22,322 bases of DNA from Pseudomonadota bacterium (lineage in GTDB: Bacteria; Pseudomonadota; Alphaproteobacteria; ATCC43930; CGMCC-115725), in NCBI GenBank assembly GCA_021790295.1, contig JAJYIC010000008.1, positions 1 to 22,322 of the forward strand, given 5' to 3'. The notes beneath the pieces are model-generated. The model did not search any database, was not told the DNA's origin, and worked only from the letters and a program-made list of their open reading frames with translations. Shown in pieces: positions 14,785 through 22,322 of the stretch; position 1 is the first letter of the stretch, and every line of letters starts with the position of its first letter. A program made the translations under genes and the position numbers.

Positions 14785-17433
14785 ATGCTGGACAAGACCT
14801 ATGAGCCCGCCGCCGTGGAGGGGCGGCGCTATTCCTTGTGGGAGGCTTCGGGCGCTTTCGCCGCAGATCCGGGGAGCGCCAAGCCGCCTTTTACGATCAT
14901 GATGCCGCCTCCCAATGTCACGGGAAGCCTGCATATGGGTCATGCCTTGACCTTCACCTTGCAGGACATCCTCATCCGCTTCGAGCGCATGCGCGGGCGC
15001 GACGCGTTGTGGCAGCCCGGTACCGATCACGCCGGCATCGCCACCGAAATCGTGGTCGAAAAGCGGCTTGCCGAAGAAGGCACAAGCAAACGCGCCTTGG
15101 GACGGGAAGCCTTTCTCGAACGCGTGTGGCGCTGGAGGGAGGAGTCGGGCGGCGCCATAACCCGCCAGCTTCGCCGCCTCGGGGCCTCGGCCGATTGGCG
15201 GCGCGAGCGTTTCACCCTCGACCCCGGCCTTGCGGCCGCGGTGCGCCGGGTTTTCGTCTCCCTCTATCGGGAAGGCCTCATCTACCGCGACAAAAGGCTC
15301 GTCAACTGGGATCCGGTCTTGCACACCGTGATCTCGGATCTCGAAGTCGAGCCGCGCGAGGCGAAGGGCAGCCTTTGGCATATACGCTATCCGATCGTCG
15401 GGCTTGCCGGGCGTTTCATCACGGTCGCCACGACCCGCCCGGAAACGATGCTCGGCGACACCGCGGTCGCCGTCCATCCCGAAGACCCGCGCTGGCAGCG
15501 CCTCATCGGCGAAAAGGCGCTTTTGCCATTGAGCGATCGCGCGATCCCGATCATCGCCGATCCTTTCGCCGACCCGAAGGCGGGAAGCGGGGCTGTAAAG
15601 ATCACCCCGGCCCACGACTTTGCCGATTTCGAGGTCGCCCGCCGCCACGGCCTTCCCTTTATCAACATCTTCGACGCCGATGCCCGCCTCAACGAGAGCG
15701 CGCCCGCCGCCTATCGCGGCCTCGACCGGTTCGAAGCGCGCCGCCGCGTCGTCGCCGATCTTGAAAAGATAGGGCTTCTCGAAAAGGTCGAGGACCACGC
15801 CCTTCTGCTTCCCCATCACGCGCGCTCGGGGGTCGTCGTCGAACCCTGGCTGACCGATCAGTGGTTTTGCGACGCCGCAACTCTTGCCGGGCCGGCGATC
15901 GCGGCGGTCGAAAGCGGGCAAACGGAATTCGTTCCGCGGCAATGGGAAAACACCTTTTTCGAATGGCTGCGCCATATCGAACCGTGGTGCATCTCGCGGC
16001 AGTTGTGGTGGGGCCACCGCATCCCGGCCTGGTATGCGCCGGACGGCGCGGTCTTCGTCGCCGAAAGGGAAAGGGAAGCAAGAGAGGAGGCGGCGCACAG
16101 ATACGGCAAAGAGGTGCCTTTGCGCCAGGAGGAGGACGTCCTCGACACCTGGTTCTCTTCGGCTTTGTGGCCGTTTTCCACCCTCGGCTGGCCGCAGGAG
16201 ACGCCCGAACTCGCGCGCTATTATCCGGGCGACGTCCTCGTCACCGGTTTCGACATCATCTTTTTCTGGGTCGCCCGGATGATGATGATGGGCCTCAAAT
16301 TCGAGGGCGAGGTCCCCTTTCGCAAGGTCTACATCCACGCCCTCGTGCGCGACGAGGCGGGCCGCAAGATGTCGAAATCGCGCGGCAACATCATCGACCC
16401 GCTGAAGCTGATCGACCGCTACGGGTGCGATGCCTTGCGTTTCACCCTTGCCGCGCTTTCGGTTCCGGGGCGCGACGTCAAGCTGTCCGAAAGCCGGGTC
16501 GAGGGCTACCGCAATTTTGCGACAAAGCTGTGGAACGCCGCGCGTTATGCGGCGATGAACGCCTGCCGCCCGGCGCCGGGTTTCGATCCGCGCTCCCTAA
16601 GCCTCACCCTCAACCGCTGGATCATCGGCGCCTTTTCCGAATGCGCCGCCCAGGTGACCGCTTCTCTCGAAGGCTTCCGCTTCGACGAGGCCGCGGGAGC
16701 GCTTTATCATTTCCTTTGGGGCCGCTTTTGCGACTGGTATCTCGAATTCACAAAGCCTCTTTTGCAAAGGGGAGAAGACCGGGCGGCGGCCGAAACCAGG
16801 GCCGCCACGGGCTTTGTTCTCGCCGGCATCCTCCATCTCCTTCATCCGATCATGCCGTTCATCACCGAGGAGATCTGGGACACCCTCAAAGGCGAAGGCG
16901 AAGGGATGCTGATCGGCCGGCCTTGGCCTCAGCCGGGTCCCGGTCTTTTCGACCCTTCCGCCGCCGAGGAGATCGAGTGGGTGATCGCGGCGATCTCGGC
17001 GATCCGCGCGGTGCGCGCGGAGTTGCATGTGCCCCCCGCAGCGCGCGTTCCGCTCTTTCTCAAAGACGCCGAAGAGAGCGCTTCCCTGCGGCTTCAGGGC
17101 GCCCGCGAACTCTTTTCGCGCCTGGCGCGGGTCGATGGCTTCGAGCGCGCGGCGAGGGTGCCGGAAGGCGGGGTTCAAGCCGTCGTTCCGGGTTTGACGC
17201 TGGTCCTTTCCTTGGGCGGCGTCGTCGATCTCGCGCGGGAAAAGGCGCGGCTCGCAAAAGAGATCGAAAGGATCGAAGGGGCGGTCGCGCGGATCGGCGA
17301 AAAGCTCTCCAACCCGCAGTTCATCTCGAAGGCGAAAGCCGAGGTGGTCGAAGAGGAGCGCGAAAAGCTCGCCGAGGCGATAGGAGATCGGGAAAGGCTC
17401 AAATCGGCTTATCACCGCCTCGCGGCGGTCTGA
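14785..17433 (+). CDS. valS: Valine--tRNA ligase
   Basis: ValRS charges tRNA-Val with valine and edits threonyl errors in the cytosol. The 882-aa protein is standard in length. The HIGH-type motif is PPPNVTGSLHMGHAL (H50, H53), and the KMSKS loop is exact at 528-532. The CP1 editing domain begins near 200 (TTRPETMLGDTAVAVHP), the anticodon-binding domain follows about 600-750, and a C-terminal coiled coil (about 810-882) ends the protein. The start MLDKTYEPAAVEGR fits the family; GGAA at 14771-14774 is a weak ribosome site. It follows popZ after the repeat pair, as in many alphaproteobacteria. Confidence 0.97.
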   Translation: MLDKTYEPAAVEGRRYSLWEASGAFAADPGSAKPPFTIMMPPPNVTGSLHMGHALTFTLQDILIRFERMRGRDALWQPGTDHAGIATEIVVEKRLAEEGTSKRALGREAFLERVWRWREESGGAITRQLRRLGASADWRRERFTLDPGLAAAVRRVFVSLYREGLIYRDKRLVNWDPVLHTVISDLEVEPREAKGSLWHIRYPIVGLAGRFITVATTRPETMLGDTAVAVHPEDPRWQRLIGEKALLPLSDRAIPIIADPFADPKAGSGAVKITPAHDFADFEVARRHGLPFINIFDADARLNESAPAAYRGLDRFEARRRVVADLEKIGLLEKVEDHALLLPHHARSGVVVEPWLTDQWFCDAATLAGPAIAAVESGQTEFVPRQWENTFFEWLRHIEPWCISRQLWWGHRIPAWYAPDGAVFVAEREREAREEAAHRYGKEVPLRQEEDVLDTWFSSALWPFSTLGWPQETPELARYYPGDVLVTGFDIIFFWVARMMMMGLKFEGEVPFRKVYIHALVRDEAGRKMSKSRGNIIDPLKLIDRYGCDALRFTLAALSVPGRDVKLSESRVEGYRNFATKLWNAARYAAMNACRPAPGFDPRSLSLTLNRWIIGAFSECAAQVTASLEGFRFDEAAGALYHFLWGRFCDWYLEFTKPLLQRGEDRAAAETRAATGFVLAGILHLLHPIMPFITEEIWDTLKGEGEGMLIGRPWPQPGPGLFDPSAAEEIEWVIAAISAIRAVRAELHVPPAARVPLFLKDAEESASLRLQGARELFSRLARVDGFERAARVPEGGVQAVVPGLTLVLSLGGVVDLAREKARLAKEIERIEGAVARIGEKLSNPQFISKAKAEVVEEEREKLAEAIGDRERLKSAYHRLAAV

Positions 17434-17487
17434 GCGGGGTCGAGGCGGATTTCTTCCCGGGCTTCCCGGAGGCGGAAGGGGTCGGCA

Positions 17488-17523
17488 GCCTGCCGCAGCC
17501 GATCCTCTCTCCGGCTGGCAGGC
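17488..17523 (+). other. Hairpin downstream of valS
   Basis: GCCTGCC (17488-17494) plus AGCC (17497-17500) pair with GGCT (17513-17516) plus GGCAGGC (17517-17523), giving 11 paired bases with a two-base bulge and a 12-base loop. No T-run follows. It may be a weak Rho-associated or mRNA-end structure. The rest of 17434-17577 shows nothing I recognise. Confidence 0.4.
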
Positions 17524-17577
17524 GCGCCCGCGGCTCTCCATATCAGCCCCAAAGGGAGCGATTTCCCGGATGAAAGG

Positions 17578-18624
17578 GTGCGGGTGAAGGAGCGCGCGCA
17601 AAAACTCGCCGCGGGGGTCGTCGGACCCGAAAGGCGCGAGGAGATCGAAAGGGTCGCCCTTCGCTTTGCTGTCGCTCTCACCGACGAGATGGCGGCGCTC
17701 ATCGATCCGTCCGATCCCGCGGACCCGATCGCCGCGCAATTCCTGCCGAGCGCGCGCGAATTCGATCTCGCCCCCGAAGAGCGCCAAGACCCGCTCGGAG
17801 AAGAGCGCTTTTCCCCTTGTCCCGGCCTCGTCCATCGCCACCGCGACAGGGTGCTTCTGAAACCGATCCTTCTCTGCCCGGTTTATTGCCGCTTCTGCTT
17901 CCGCCGCGAGGTGGTGGGGAAAAAGGGGGCGATGCTTTCTGCGGGCGATCTCGAACGCGCCTTTGCCTATATCCGCGACCACCGCGAAATCTGGGAGGTG
18001 ATCGTCACCGGCGGCGACCCGTTTCTGCTCTCGCCGCGCCGCATCGGCCAGATCGTCGAAACCCTCGACGGACTCGCCCATCTCGAAGTCATCCGCTTTC
18101 ACACCCGCGTTCCGGTGGCCGATCCCGCGCGCGTCGACGCGCGGCTCCTGCGCGCTCTGCGGGCGCAAAAGGCGCTTTTTGTGGTGATCCACGTGAATCA
18201 CCCGCGGGAATTGACCGAAGGCGCAAATGAGGCGGCAAAGCGCTTTCTTCGCGCCGGCATCCCGCTTCTTTCGCAAAGCGTGCTCTTGCGCGGGGTCAAC
18301 GACGACCCTGTGGTGCTCGAAGCGCTTTTGCGACGGCTCGTGGCGATGAGGATCAAACCCTATTACCTGCATCACGCCGATCTCGCGCCCGGGACGGCGC
18401 ATTTCCGCACCGGGATCGAGAAAGGCCGGCGCCTGGTGCGAGCCTTGCGCGGCGATCTTTCGGGCCTTTGCCAGCCGACCTATGTCCTCGATATCCCCGG
18501 TGGCTACGGCAAGGTCCCGATCGGCCCTTGCGCGATCGAGCGCGAAGGCAAAGACTGGGTCGTCGAAGACGCATGCGGGGAGCGCCACCCTTACCCTGCG
18601 GACCGCGGCGGGGACGAGGAATGA
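17578..18624 (+). CDS. Radical SAM lysine 2,3-aminomutase family protein (EpmB-like)
   Basis: Family members move the alpha-amino group of lysine to the beta position using a 4Fe-4S cluster, SAM and PLP; EpmB does this for modification of elongation factor P. The 348-aa length fits EpmB better than the longer catabolic KamA. The radical-SAM cysteines are C100, C104 and C107 in CPVYCRFCFRRE, preceded by LVHRHRDRVLLKP. TGGDPFLL and YYLHHADL are hallmark segments, and DIPGGYGKVP near the C-terminus holds the likely PLP lysine. No ATG is available in frame; GTG 17578 or GTG 17584 starts it, with a poor ribosome site. The neighbouring epmA and efp genes are absent. Three stop codons (TGA, TGA, TAG) lie in a row at the end. 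Confidence 0.87.
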   Translation: MRVKERAQKLAAGVVGPERREEIERVALRFAVALTDEMAALIDPSDPADPIAAQFLPSAREFDLAPEERQDPLGEERFSPCPGLVHRHRDRVLLKPILLCPVYCRFCFRREVVGKKGAMLSAGDLERAFAYIRDHREIWEVIVTGGDPFLLSPRRIGQIVETLDGLAHLEVIRFHTRVPVADPARVDARLLRALRAQKALFVVIHVNHPRELTEGANEAAKRFLRAGIPLLSQSVLLRGVNDDPVVLEALLRRLVAMRIKPYYLHHADLAPGTAHFRTGIEKGRRLVRALRGDLSGLCQPTYVLDIPGGYGKVPIGPCAIEREGKDWVVEDACGERHPYPADRGGDEE

Positions 18625-18629
18625 TGATA

Positions 18630-18644
18630 GCTGCCCCCGGCAGC
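18630..18644 (+). other. Short perfect hairpin after the aminomutase gene
   Basis: GCTGCC (18630-18635) and GGCAGC (18639-18644) flank a CCC loop, starting at the last base of the triple stop. It lacks a T-run. It may mark the end of the upstream transcript or shield it from 3' decay. Confidence 0.35.
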
Positions 18645-18713
18645 GACAAGGCGGGACGGGCGCTTTATCCGACCGGACCGATCGGGGCGTTTGCCGCCTG
18701 AGGGAGGAAACGG

Positions 18714-19133
18714 ATGATCGACGAAAAGACGGCCCCTTACGGTCTTCTGGTCTTGAGGCTTGCCATGGGGATCCTCTTTGTTGCGCATTCCGCTTTGAAG
18801 ATCTTTATCGTTACGCCCGCGGGCACGGCGAAGTTTTTCGGCATGCTGGGCCTGCCGCCGGGCGTTGCCTATTTCATCATCGCGCTCGAAGGGCTCGGCG
18901 GGATCGCGCTCGTTCTCGGCGTTTATGCGCGCTGGATCGCCATTCCTCTTTTGGGCGACCTTATCGCCGGGATCGTGCTGGTGACGTTCCACAACGGATT
19001 CTTTTTCACCGACAAGGGCGGAGGGTGGGAATTTCCGGCCCTGTGGGCGGCGGGGCTGGTGGCGCTGATTCTCGCCGGCGACGGCGCCTTGGCGCTCGCG
19101 CCTTCGGCATCGGCAGCGAGAAAGCGCCATTGA
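18714..19133 (+). CDS. DoxX family membrane protein
   Basis: DoxX-type proteins are small four-helix inner-membrane proteins; some relate to quinone-linked or thiosulfate oxidation and to redox stress, but most are uncharacterised. The 139-aa protein has the family pattern: LRLAMGILFVAHSALKIF (helix 1), GVAYFIIALEGLGGIALVLG (helix 2), AIPLLGDLIAGIVLV (helix 3), HNGFFFTDKGGGWEFPALW, then helix 4 (AAGLVALILAGDGALALA). GGAGGAAA at about 18703-18710 sets the ATG at 18714. It ends 16 bp from the convergent DUF488 gene. No partner oxidase gene is nearby, so the function is open. Confidence 0.88.
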   Translation: MIDEKTAPYGLLVLRLAMGILFVAHSALKIFIVTPAGTAKFFGMLGLPPGVAYFIIALEGLGGIALVLGVYARWIAIPLLGDLIAGIVLVTFHNGFFFTDKGGGWEFPALWAAGLVALILAGDGALALAPSASAARKRH

Positions 19134-19149
19134 GCCAAAAGCGGCCGCG

Positions 19150-19695
19150 TTATCCTTTTTCGCGGTAGCGGATGCGACCGTCGGGAAGAGGCTCGGCGCC
19201 CGCCGTCATCCGCGCCGGCTCGATCCTCCCCTTGGCCATGATGTGCGCGACCGGGACCCCGGCCGCGAGAACGTAATCGGCGATGATGCGGCGGTGGCAG
19301 CGCCACCAAACCGCTTCGGCGCAGAGGATCGCCAGGCGATGGATCGCAAGAAACGCGAGAAGCGCGTCGAGGCCCGCACGAAACGCCTCGCTTTCGGCAT
19401 AATCGGCGAAATTCCTGAAGGCCGCGTTGCGCCACAAATCGTTCGGCGAAGGGGGAGCCTCTTTCGCCCTGCGCCTTAGCCCGCCGAGGGCCAGCAAATG
19501 GCGGTAGCCGATGCCGGCGGCGGCAAGAGGCGCGGCCATCGTTTCGGCGTTCCACTGCGGGTTTCTGCGCGAGCGCGGCAGGGAGCGCACATCGACGAGG
19601 AGATCGACCGAAACCCCGCGCAAGAGGCCGATCAGTTCGTCGAGGCTTTGCGTCGAATGTCCGATCGTAAAGACGGTGCGGGCCGCGCCGGGCAA
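19150..19695 (-). CDS. DUF488 family protein
   Basis: The biochemical role of DUF488 is unknown. The 181-aa protein shows its signature pieces: FTIGHSTQSLDELIGLL at the N-terminus, VDVRSLPRSRRNPQWN, and CAEAVWWRCHRRIIADYV. The conserved Cys, His and Arg residues suggest a ligand-binding or catalytic site. The only usable start is a TTG at 19695; GAGG lies just 2 nt before it, so initiation may rely on coupling to the PPOX gene, whose stop is 34 bp upstream. The two may share an operon with xthA and the erpA-like gene. Confidence 0.85.
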   Translation of the reverse strand: MPGAARTVFTIGHSTQSLDELIGLLRGVSVDLLVDVRSLPRSRRNPQWNAETMAAPLAAAGIGYRHLLALGGLRRRAKEAPPSPNDLWRNAAFRNFADYAESEAFRAGLDALLAFLAIHRLAILCAEAVWWRCHRRIIADYVLAAGVPVAHIMAKGRIEPARMTAGAEPLPDGRIRYREKG

Positions 19696-19729
19696 ATCCT
19701 CAGAAGCGCGCAGGGCGCCGAACCCGCCT

Positions 19730-20128
19730 TCAGCTCATCCCCGAAACGGAAACCGGCTCGATCTCGAACATGACCCTGACTTCGCCCTGCCGGCGGAAAG
19801 GATAGGTTTCCTTTCCGAGGTATTTTTTGGCGAGAGAGTCGATGTGGGCGTCCGCCCCCTCTTCGCTGACGCGGGTGATGCGGCCGCGAACCTGGAGATA
19901 ACGGTAGGCATTGTCGGGGTCGACGATCGCCAGCGCCACCGCCGCTCCGGGCCTCATGTTGCGCGTCTTGGTTCGGCCTTTGGCAGAATTGACGCGCAGG
20001 GTAGCGCCGTCGCTGTCGAACCACACCGGGGTTATTTGAGGGGAGCCGTCGGGCATCACCGTGGCGAGCGTCGCAAACGCCTTTTTCTCTGTCAAAAGAT
20101 CGAGATATTGCCTGGGGATCGGGGTCAT
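19730..20128 (-). CDS. PPOX-class, F420-type flavin/deazaflavin-binding oxidoreductase
   Basis: The 132-aa protein belongs to the split-barrel pyridoxamine-phosphate-oxidase superfamily, close to the Rv1155-like F420 group. Visible hallmarks are FATLATVMPDGSPQITPVWF at the N-terminus, VNSAKGRTKTRNMR in the cofactor phosphate site, and GADAHIDSLAKKYLGKETYP toward the end. Whether it uses F420, FMN or heme cannot be told from sequence alone, and no F420 biosynthesis gene is in view. ATG 20128 is fixed by AAGGAGA upstream, and it overlaps the xthA stop in an ATGA quartet, indicating translational coupling. The longer frame reaching back to 20236 lies inside xthA and is not family-like. Confidence 0.88.
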   Translation of the reverse strand: MTPIPRQYLDLLTEKKAFATLATVMPDGSPQITPVWFDSDGATLRVNSAKGRTKTRNMRPGAAVALAIVDPDNAYRYLQVRGRITRVSEEGADAHIDSLAKKYLGKETYPFRRQGEVRVMFEIEPVSVSGMS

Positions 20129-20937
20129 TCCGGTCTCCTTTTCCGGGAGGATTTGGCGCAAAGATCGAGCGCACACCAGATGGGCGTGTGGTCGGAAGCG
20201 CGCTCCTTGCCGCGCGGCTTCCTGTCGATGTCGCAATCAAGGACGCGGTCCGCGGCGTCGGGAGACAAAAGAAGATGATCGATGCGAAGCCCTTCGTCGC
20301 GGTTCCAGCGCCCGGCCTGATAGTCCCAGAAAGTGTAGCGGTGAGGCTCGCGGTGGAAAAGGCGGAAGGCGTCGGCAAGGCCCTGATAAAGGAGAGAGCG
20401 GAAACGCGAGCGCGATTCGATGCGGCAGAGCGCGTCGCCCGCAAACGCGACGGGATCGTAAACATCCTCGTCCGCCGGGCAGACGTTGTAATCGCCGGCA
20501 AGGACGAAAGGGATTTCGCGCAGGAGAAGCGCCTCTGCGCGCGCCGCAAGACGCTCCATCCAGGAAAGCTTGTAGGCGAATTTGGCGCTTTCGACCGGGT
20601 TTCCGTTGGGCAGATAAAGAGAGGCGACGCGAACGGCGCCGAAAGAGGCCTCGATATAGCGCGCCTCGGCGTCCGCGGGGTCTCCGGGAAGCCCGCGCAA
20701 AGGGTCTTCCGCCGCCTTTAGCGAGAGAAGCGCGACGCCGTTATAGGCGCGCTGGCCGAGTGCTTCGACGCGATAGCCGGCGGCCTCGATTTCGAGCCGG
20801 GGGAAATCGGATTCGAGGCATTTTGTCTCCTGAAGGCAGAGAACGTCGGGCTTTTCCGCGGCGAGAAAGGCGAGAAGATGGGGAAGGCGCGCCTTGACCG
20901 AGTTGACGTTCCAGCTCGCGATCCGGAATGGGCTCAC
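20125..20937 (-). CDS. xthA: Exodeoxyribonuclease III
   Basis: This AP endonuclease and 3'-5' exonuclease repairs abasic sites and oxidised 3' ends. The 270-aa length matches the family. Catalytic pieces are SWNVNSVKARL at the N-terminus, LCLQETK with the metal-binding Glu (E37), GDYNVCP, the Asn/Asp region around YTFWDYQ, and SDHTPIW with the base pair of catalytic residues D249/H250. The start is a GTG at 20937, 5 bp after the erpA-like gene's stop; no strong ribosome site is seen, so coupling is likely. Its stop overlaps the PPOX gene start. It complements the uracil-DNA glycosylase at 9793-10443, whose abasic products it could process. Confidence 0.96.
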   Translation of the reverse strand: MSPFRIASWNVNSVKARLPHLLAFLAAEKPDVLCLQETKCLESDFPRLEIEAAGYRVEALGQRAYNGVALLSLKAAEDPLRGLPGDPADAEARYIEASFGAVRVASLYLPNGNPVESAKFAYKLSWMERLAARAEALLLREIPFVLAGDYNVCPADEDVYDPVAFAGDALCRIESRSRFRSLLYQGLADAFRLFHREPHRYTFWDYQAGRWNRDEGLRIDHLLLSPDAADRVLDCDIDRKPRGKERASDHTPIWCALDLCAKSSRKRRPE

Positions 20938-20942
20938 GGCGC

Positions 20943-21302
20943 TTACAAAACCGAAAAGGAATGGCCGCAGCCGCAGGAAGAGGTCGCGTTGGGGTTCTTG
21001 ACGCGAAAGGAAGCGCCCATCAGGTCTTCGACGAAATCGACCTCGGCGCCCGCGAGAAGCCCGAGAGAGGTCTCGTCGACAACGATCGCGACGCCGTTTT
21101 TTTCGAACACGACATCGTCCTCTTTGCGCTCTTCCTCGAAAGAGAAGTGATATTGAAAACCCGAACAGCCTCCGCCCGAGACCGCGATGCGCAAAAAGGC
21201 CGCCCCCGCGCCTTCCTCGAGCTTGAGGAGCGCGATGCGCCGCGCCGCGCCCTCGGAAAGGGCAATTCCCCTTTCCCCGCCGCCGCTCATCTCTTGCGCC
21301 AT
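20943..21302 (-). CDS. erpA: HesB/IscA-type iron-sulfur cluster carrier (ErpA-like)
   Basis: A-type carriers pass Fe-S clusters from the assembly machinery to target enzymes. The 119-aa protein has the three conserved cysteines: C46 in SGGGCSGFQY, and C110 and C112 in SSCGCGHSF. VDFVEDLMGASFRVKNPN is also typical. The ATG at 21302 is chosen because the family core (ALSEGAARRI) starts soon after and purine-rich AAGGAAGG precedes it; ATG 21290 is also possible. A promoter candidate lies at 21327-21354. It heads the minus-strand run with xthA, PPOX and DUF488 genes. The ErpA name is by similarity in overall pattern; IscA cannot be ruled out. Confidence 0.92.
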   Translation of the reverse strand: MAQEMSGGGERGIALSEGAARRIALLKLEEGAGAAFLRIAVSGGGCSGFQYHFSFEEERKEDDVVFEKNGVAIVVDETSLGLLAGAEVDFVEDLMGASFRVKNPNATSSCGCGHSFSVL

Positions 21303-21326
21303 CCCTTCCGCCTTCCTTTTCCCGTC

Positions 21327-21354
21327 AATGTAGGTATTGCCCGCGCCCTTGCAA
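21327..21354 (-). promoter_or_regulatory. Candidate promoter for the erpA-like/xthA operon
   Basis: On the minus strand TTGCAA (21354-21349) and TACATT (21332-21327) are spaced by 16 bp, each with 4 of 6 consensus matches. The predicted start site is about 18 nt before the ATG at 21302, a plausible short leader. I found no binding site of a known Fe-S regulator. Confidence 0.35.
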
Positions 21355-21480
21355 ACGGCGCGCCGTCTTTCGCGGCTTTTTGCGCGGGCCCGCGCCGCCC
21401 CCCGGTAAGTCGGGATTTTCCTTTCGAGATCGGCTAGAATTTGCCGGCAAAGCCCATCATCGCGGTTTGAAGTCGCCACC

Positions 21481-22322
21481 ATGCTCGCCAGCCTCGAAAG
21501 AGAGACCACAGCGCGGCCCGCGGCGCGCTCGCCGCAACGGCTCGCGATCCTCAAGGCGCTCGAAAAAAAGGTCCTTTGGCTTTCGACCTTTATGATCCAT
21601 AACGCCAACCACCTGCGCGCCAACCGCGACGGGGTCAAGGTCGGCGGGCATCAGGCCTCGAGCGCCTCGGTCGCAACCCTGATGACGGCGCTTTATTTCG
21701 ATCTCCTGCGGCCGCAGGACCGGGTCGCGGTCAAGCCTCACGCCTCTCCCGTCCTCCACGCGATCGCTTATCTTTTGGGGCGCGAAGGGCGGGAAAAGCT
21801 CGAACGCTTCCGCGCCTTCGGCGGCGCGCAATCCTATCCTTCGCGAACGAAAGACGGCGAGATCGTCGATTTCTCCACCGGCTCCGTCGGGCTCGGGGTG
21901 GGGATGACGCTCTTTGCCTCTCTGGTCCAGGATTATCTCCGCCTCAAAGGGCTTGAGGCCGGGCCTGCGGGACGGATGATCGCTCTCGCGGGCGACGCCG
22001 AACTCGACGAAGGAAACATCTACGAGGCGCTTCTCGAAGGCTGGAAGCACGATGTGAGAAATCTCTGGTGGGTGGTCGATTACAACCGCCAGAGCCTCGA
22101 CGCGGTGGTCTCGGACCGCCTTTTCGGCCGCATCGACGCCCTTTTCGAGATGATGGGCTGGCGCGTCGTCACGCTCAAATACGGGCGTCTTCTCGAAAGC
22201 GCTTTCGCGCGGCCCGACGGCGAGCATTTGCGCGAGTGGATCGACGCCTGCCCCAATTCGCTCTATTCCGCTCTCGTCTATAAAGGCGGGGCCGGCTGGC
22301 GCGACCATCTCGCCCGCGATCT
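21481..22322 (+). CDS. AceE/transketolase-like thiamine-diphosphate enzyme, N-terminal part (cut by window edge)
   Basis: Only the first 280 residues are present, with no stop before the window ends. They match the TPP-binding half of the homodimeric pyruvate dehydrogenase E1/transketolase family: NANHLRANRDGVKVGGHQAS near the start, then STGSVGLGVGMTLFAS. The TPP-magnesium motif reads GDAELDEG (G171-D172) and ends with DYNRQSLD (N202), 29 residues later. The third residue is Ala rather than the usual Gly of GDG. The reading is continuous and biased like a real gene. ATG 21481 is the first start; the ribosome site is weak. I cannot say whether the substrate is pyruvate, another 2-oxoacid or a ketose. 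It is divergent from the erpA-like gene. Confidence 0.75.
   Translation, partial: MLASLERETTARPAARSPQRLAILKALEKKVLWLSTFMIHNANHLRANRDGVKVGGHQASSASVATLMTALYFDLLRPQDRVAVKPHASPVLHAIAYLLGREGREKLERFRAFGGAQSYPSRTKDGEIVDFSTGSVGLGVGMTLFASLVQDYLRLKGLEAGPAGRMIALAGDAELDEGNIYEALLEGWKHDVRNLWWVVDYNRQSLDAVVSDRLFGRIDALFEMMGWRVVTLKYGRLLESAFARPDGEHLREWIDACPNSLYSALVYKGGAGWRDHLARD

Noticed and set aside
14758..16338. Long minus-strand open frame (526 codons) opposite valS
   Set aside because: It lies fully inside a certain valS gene, has no family motif, and is what GC-rich third positions produce on the opposite strand.
17488..17523. Intrinsic terminator after valS
   Set aside because: The stem is good, but no T-run follows, so it is listed only as a hairpin.
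16597..18588. Minus-strand open frame of 663 codons across the end of valS and the aminomutase gene
   Set aside because: It runs antisense through two recognised genes, and its translation is low-complexity, charged and without motifs.
21457..22308. Minus-strand open frame of 283 codons at the window end
   Set aside because: The plus strand here encodes a continuous AceE/transketolase-like protein with family motifs; the opposite frame is a shadow.
1..22322. CRISPR array, prophage, insertion sequence or toxin-antitoxin pair
   Set aside because: No regularly spaced repeats, transposase, integrase or paired small genes of those families are visible on either strand.

Overview
The window is a GC-rich, densely coded piece of chromosome, almost certainly from an alphaproteobacterium. 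The main evidence is the gene order isoaspartate-methyltransferase-like gene, tolC, popZ (DUF2497), valS, which I know as an alphaproteobacterial neighbourhood. PopZ itself, the slt/dapA divergent pair next to smpB, and the LabA-like NYN protein agree with this. I cannot place it to genus. All large genes look chromosomal and intact. I see no phage genes, transposase, CRISPR array, rRNA or tRNA.

Layout. (1) 51-4462, plus: a fused glycoside-hydrolase-like/GT2 glycosyltransferase membrane protein followed by an MsbA-type ABC exporter, probably a two-gene glycan synthesis and export unit. (2) 4463-4866: a 0.4 kb stretch without a convincing gene, then an M23 (LytM) murein endopeptidase with a coiled coil. 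(3) 6285-8240, minus: a soluble lytic transglycosylase (Slt70 type), divergent from dapA and smpB. Three of these genes therefore concern peptidoglycan: two hydrolases, and DapA supplying the diaminopimelate precursor. (4) 9793-11069, minus: a family-5 uracil-DNA glycosylase and a NYN-domain protein, the former overlapping smpB tail-to-tail by 4 bp. (5) 11213-17433, plus: folK, a methyltransferase, tolC, a short popZ, and valS. Two 54-bp inverted-repeat elements lie between popZ and valS. (6) 17578-19133, plus: a radical-SAM lysine 2,3-aminomutase-like (EpmB-type) gene and a DoxX membrane protein. (7) 19150-21302, minus: a compact run erpA-like, xthA, PPOX/F420-type flavoprotein and DUF488, linking Fe-S assembly, DNA base-damage repair and small redox proteins. 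(8) 21481 to the end, plus: the N-terminal part of an AceE/transketolase-like thiamine-diphosphate enzyme, cut by the window edge.

The most interesting signals are not whole new operons. First, there is a pair of 54-bp hairpin elements (14591-14644 and 14656-14709) in opposite orientation. Between them the loop and bulge are conserved while five stem base pairs have changed on both sides, which points to a REP/BIME-like element family under structural selection; one copy supplies the popZ stop codon. Second, the PopZ homologue lacks the usual N-terminal client-binding helix but keeps the C-terminal assembly domain. Smaller points include a 10-bp tandem repeat at the start of the uracil-DNA glycosylase gene, an apparent in-frame shortening of the GT2 domain, and a methyltransferase that departs from the PIMT substrate-site motif. 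I found nothing in this window that amounts to a clear, wholly undescribed multi-gene system.
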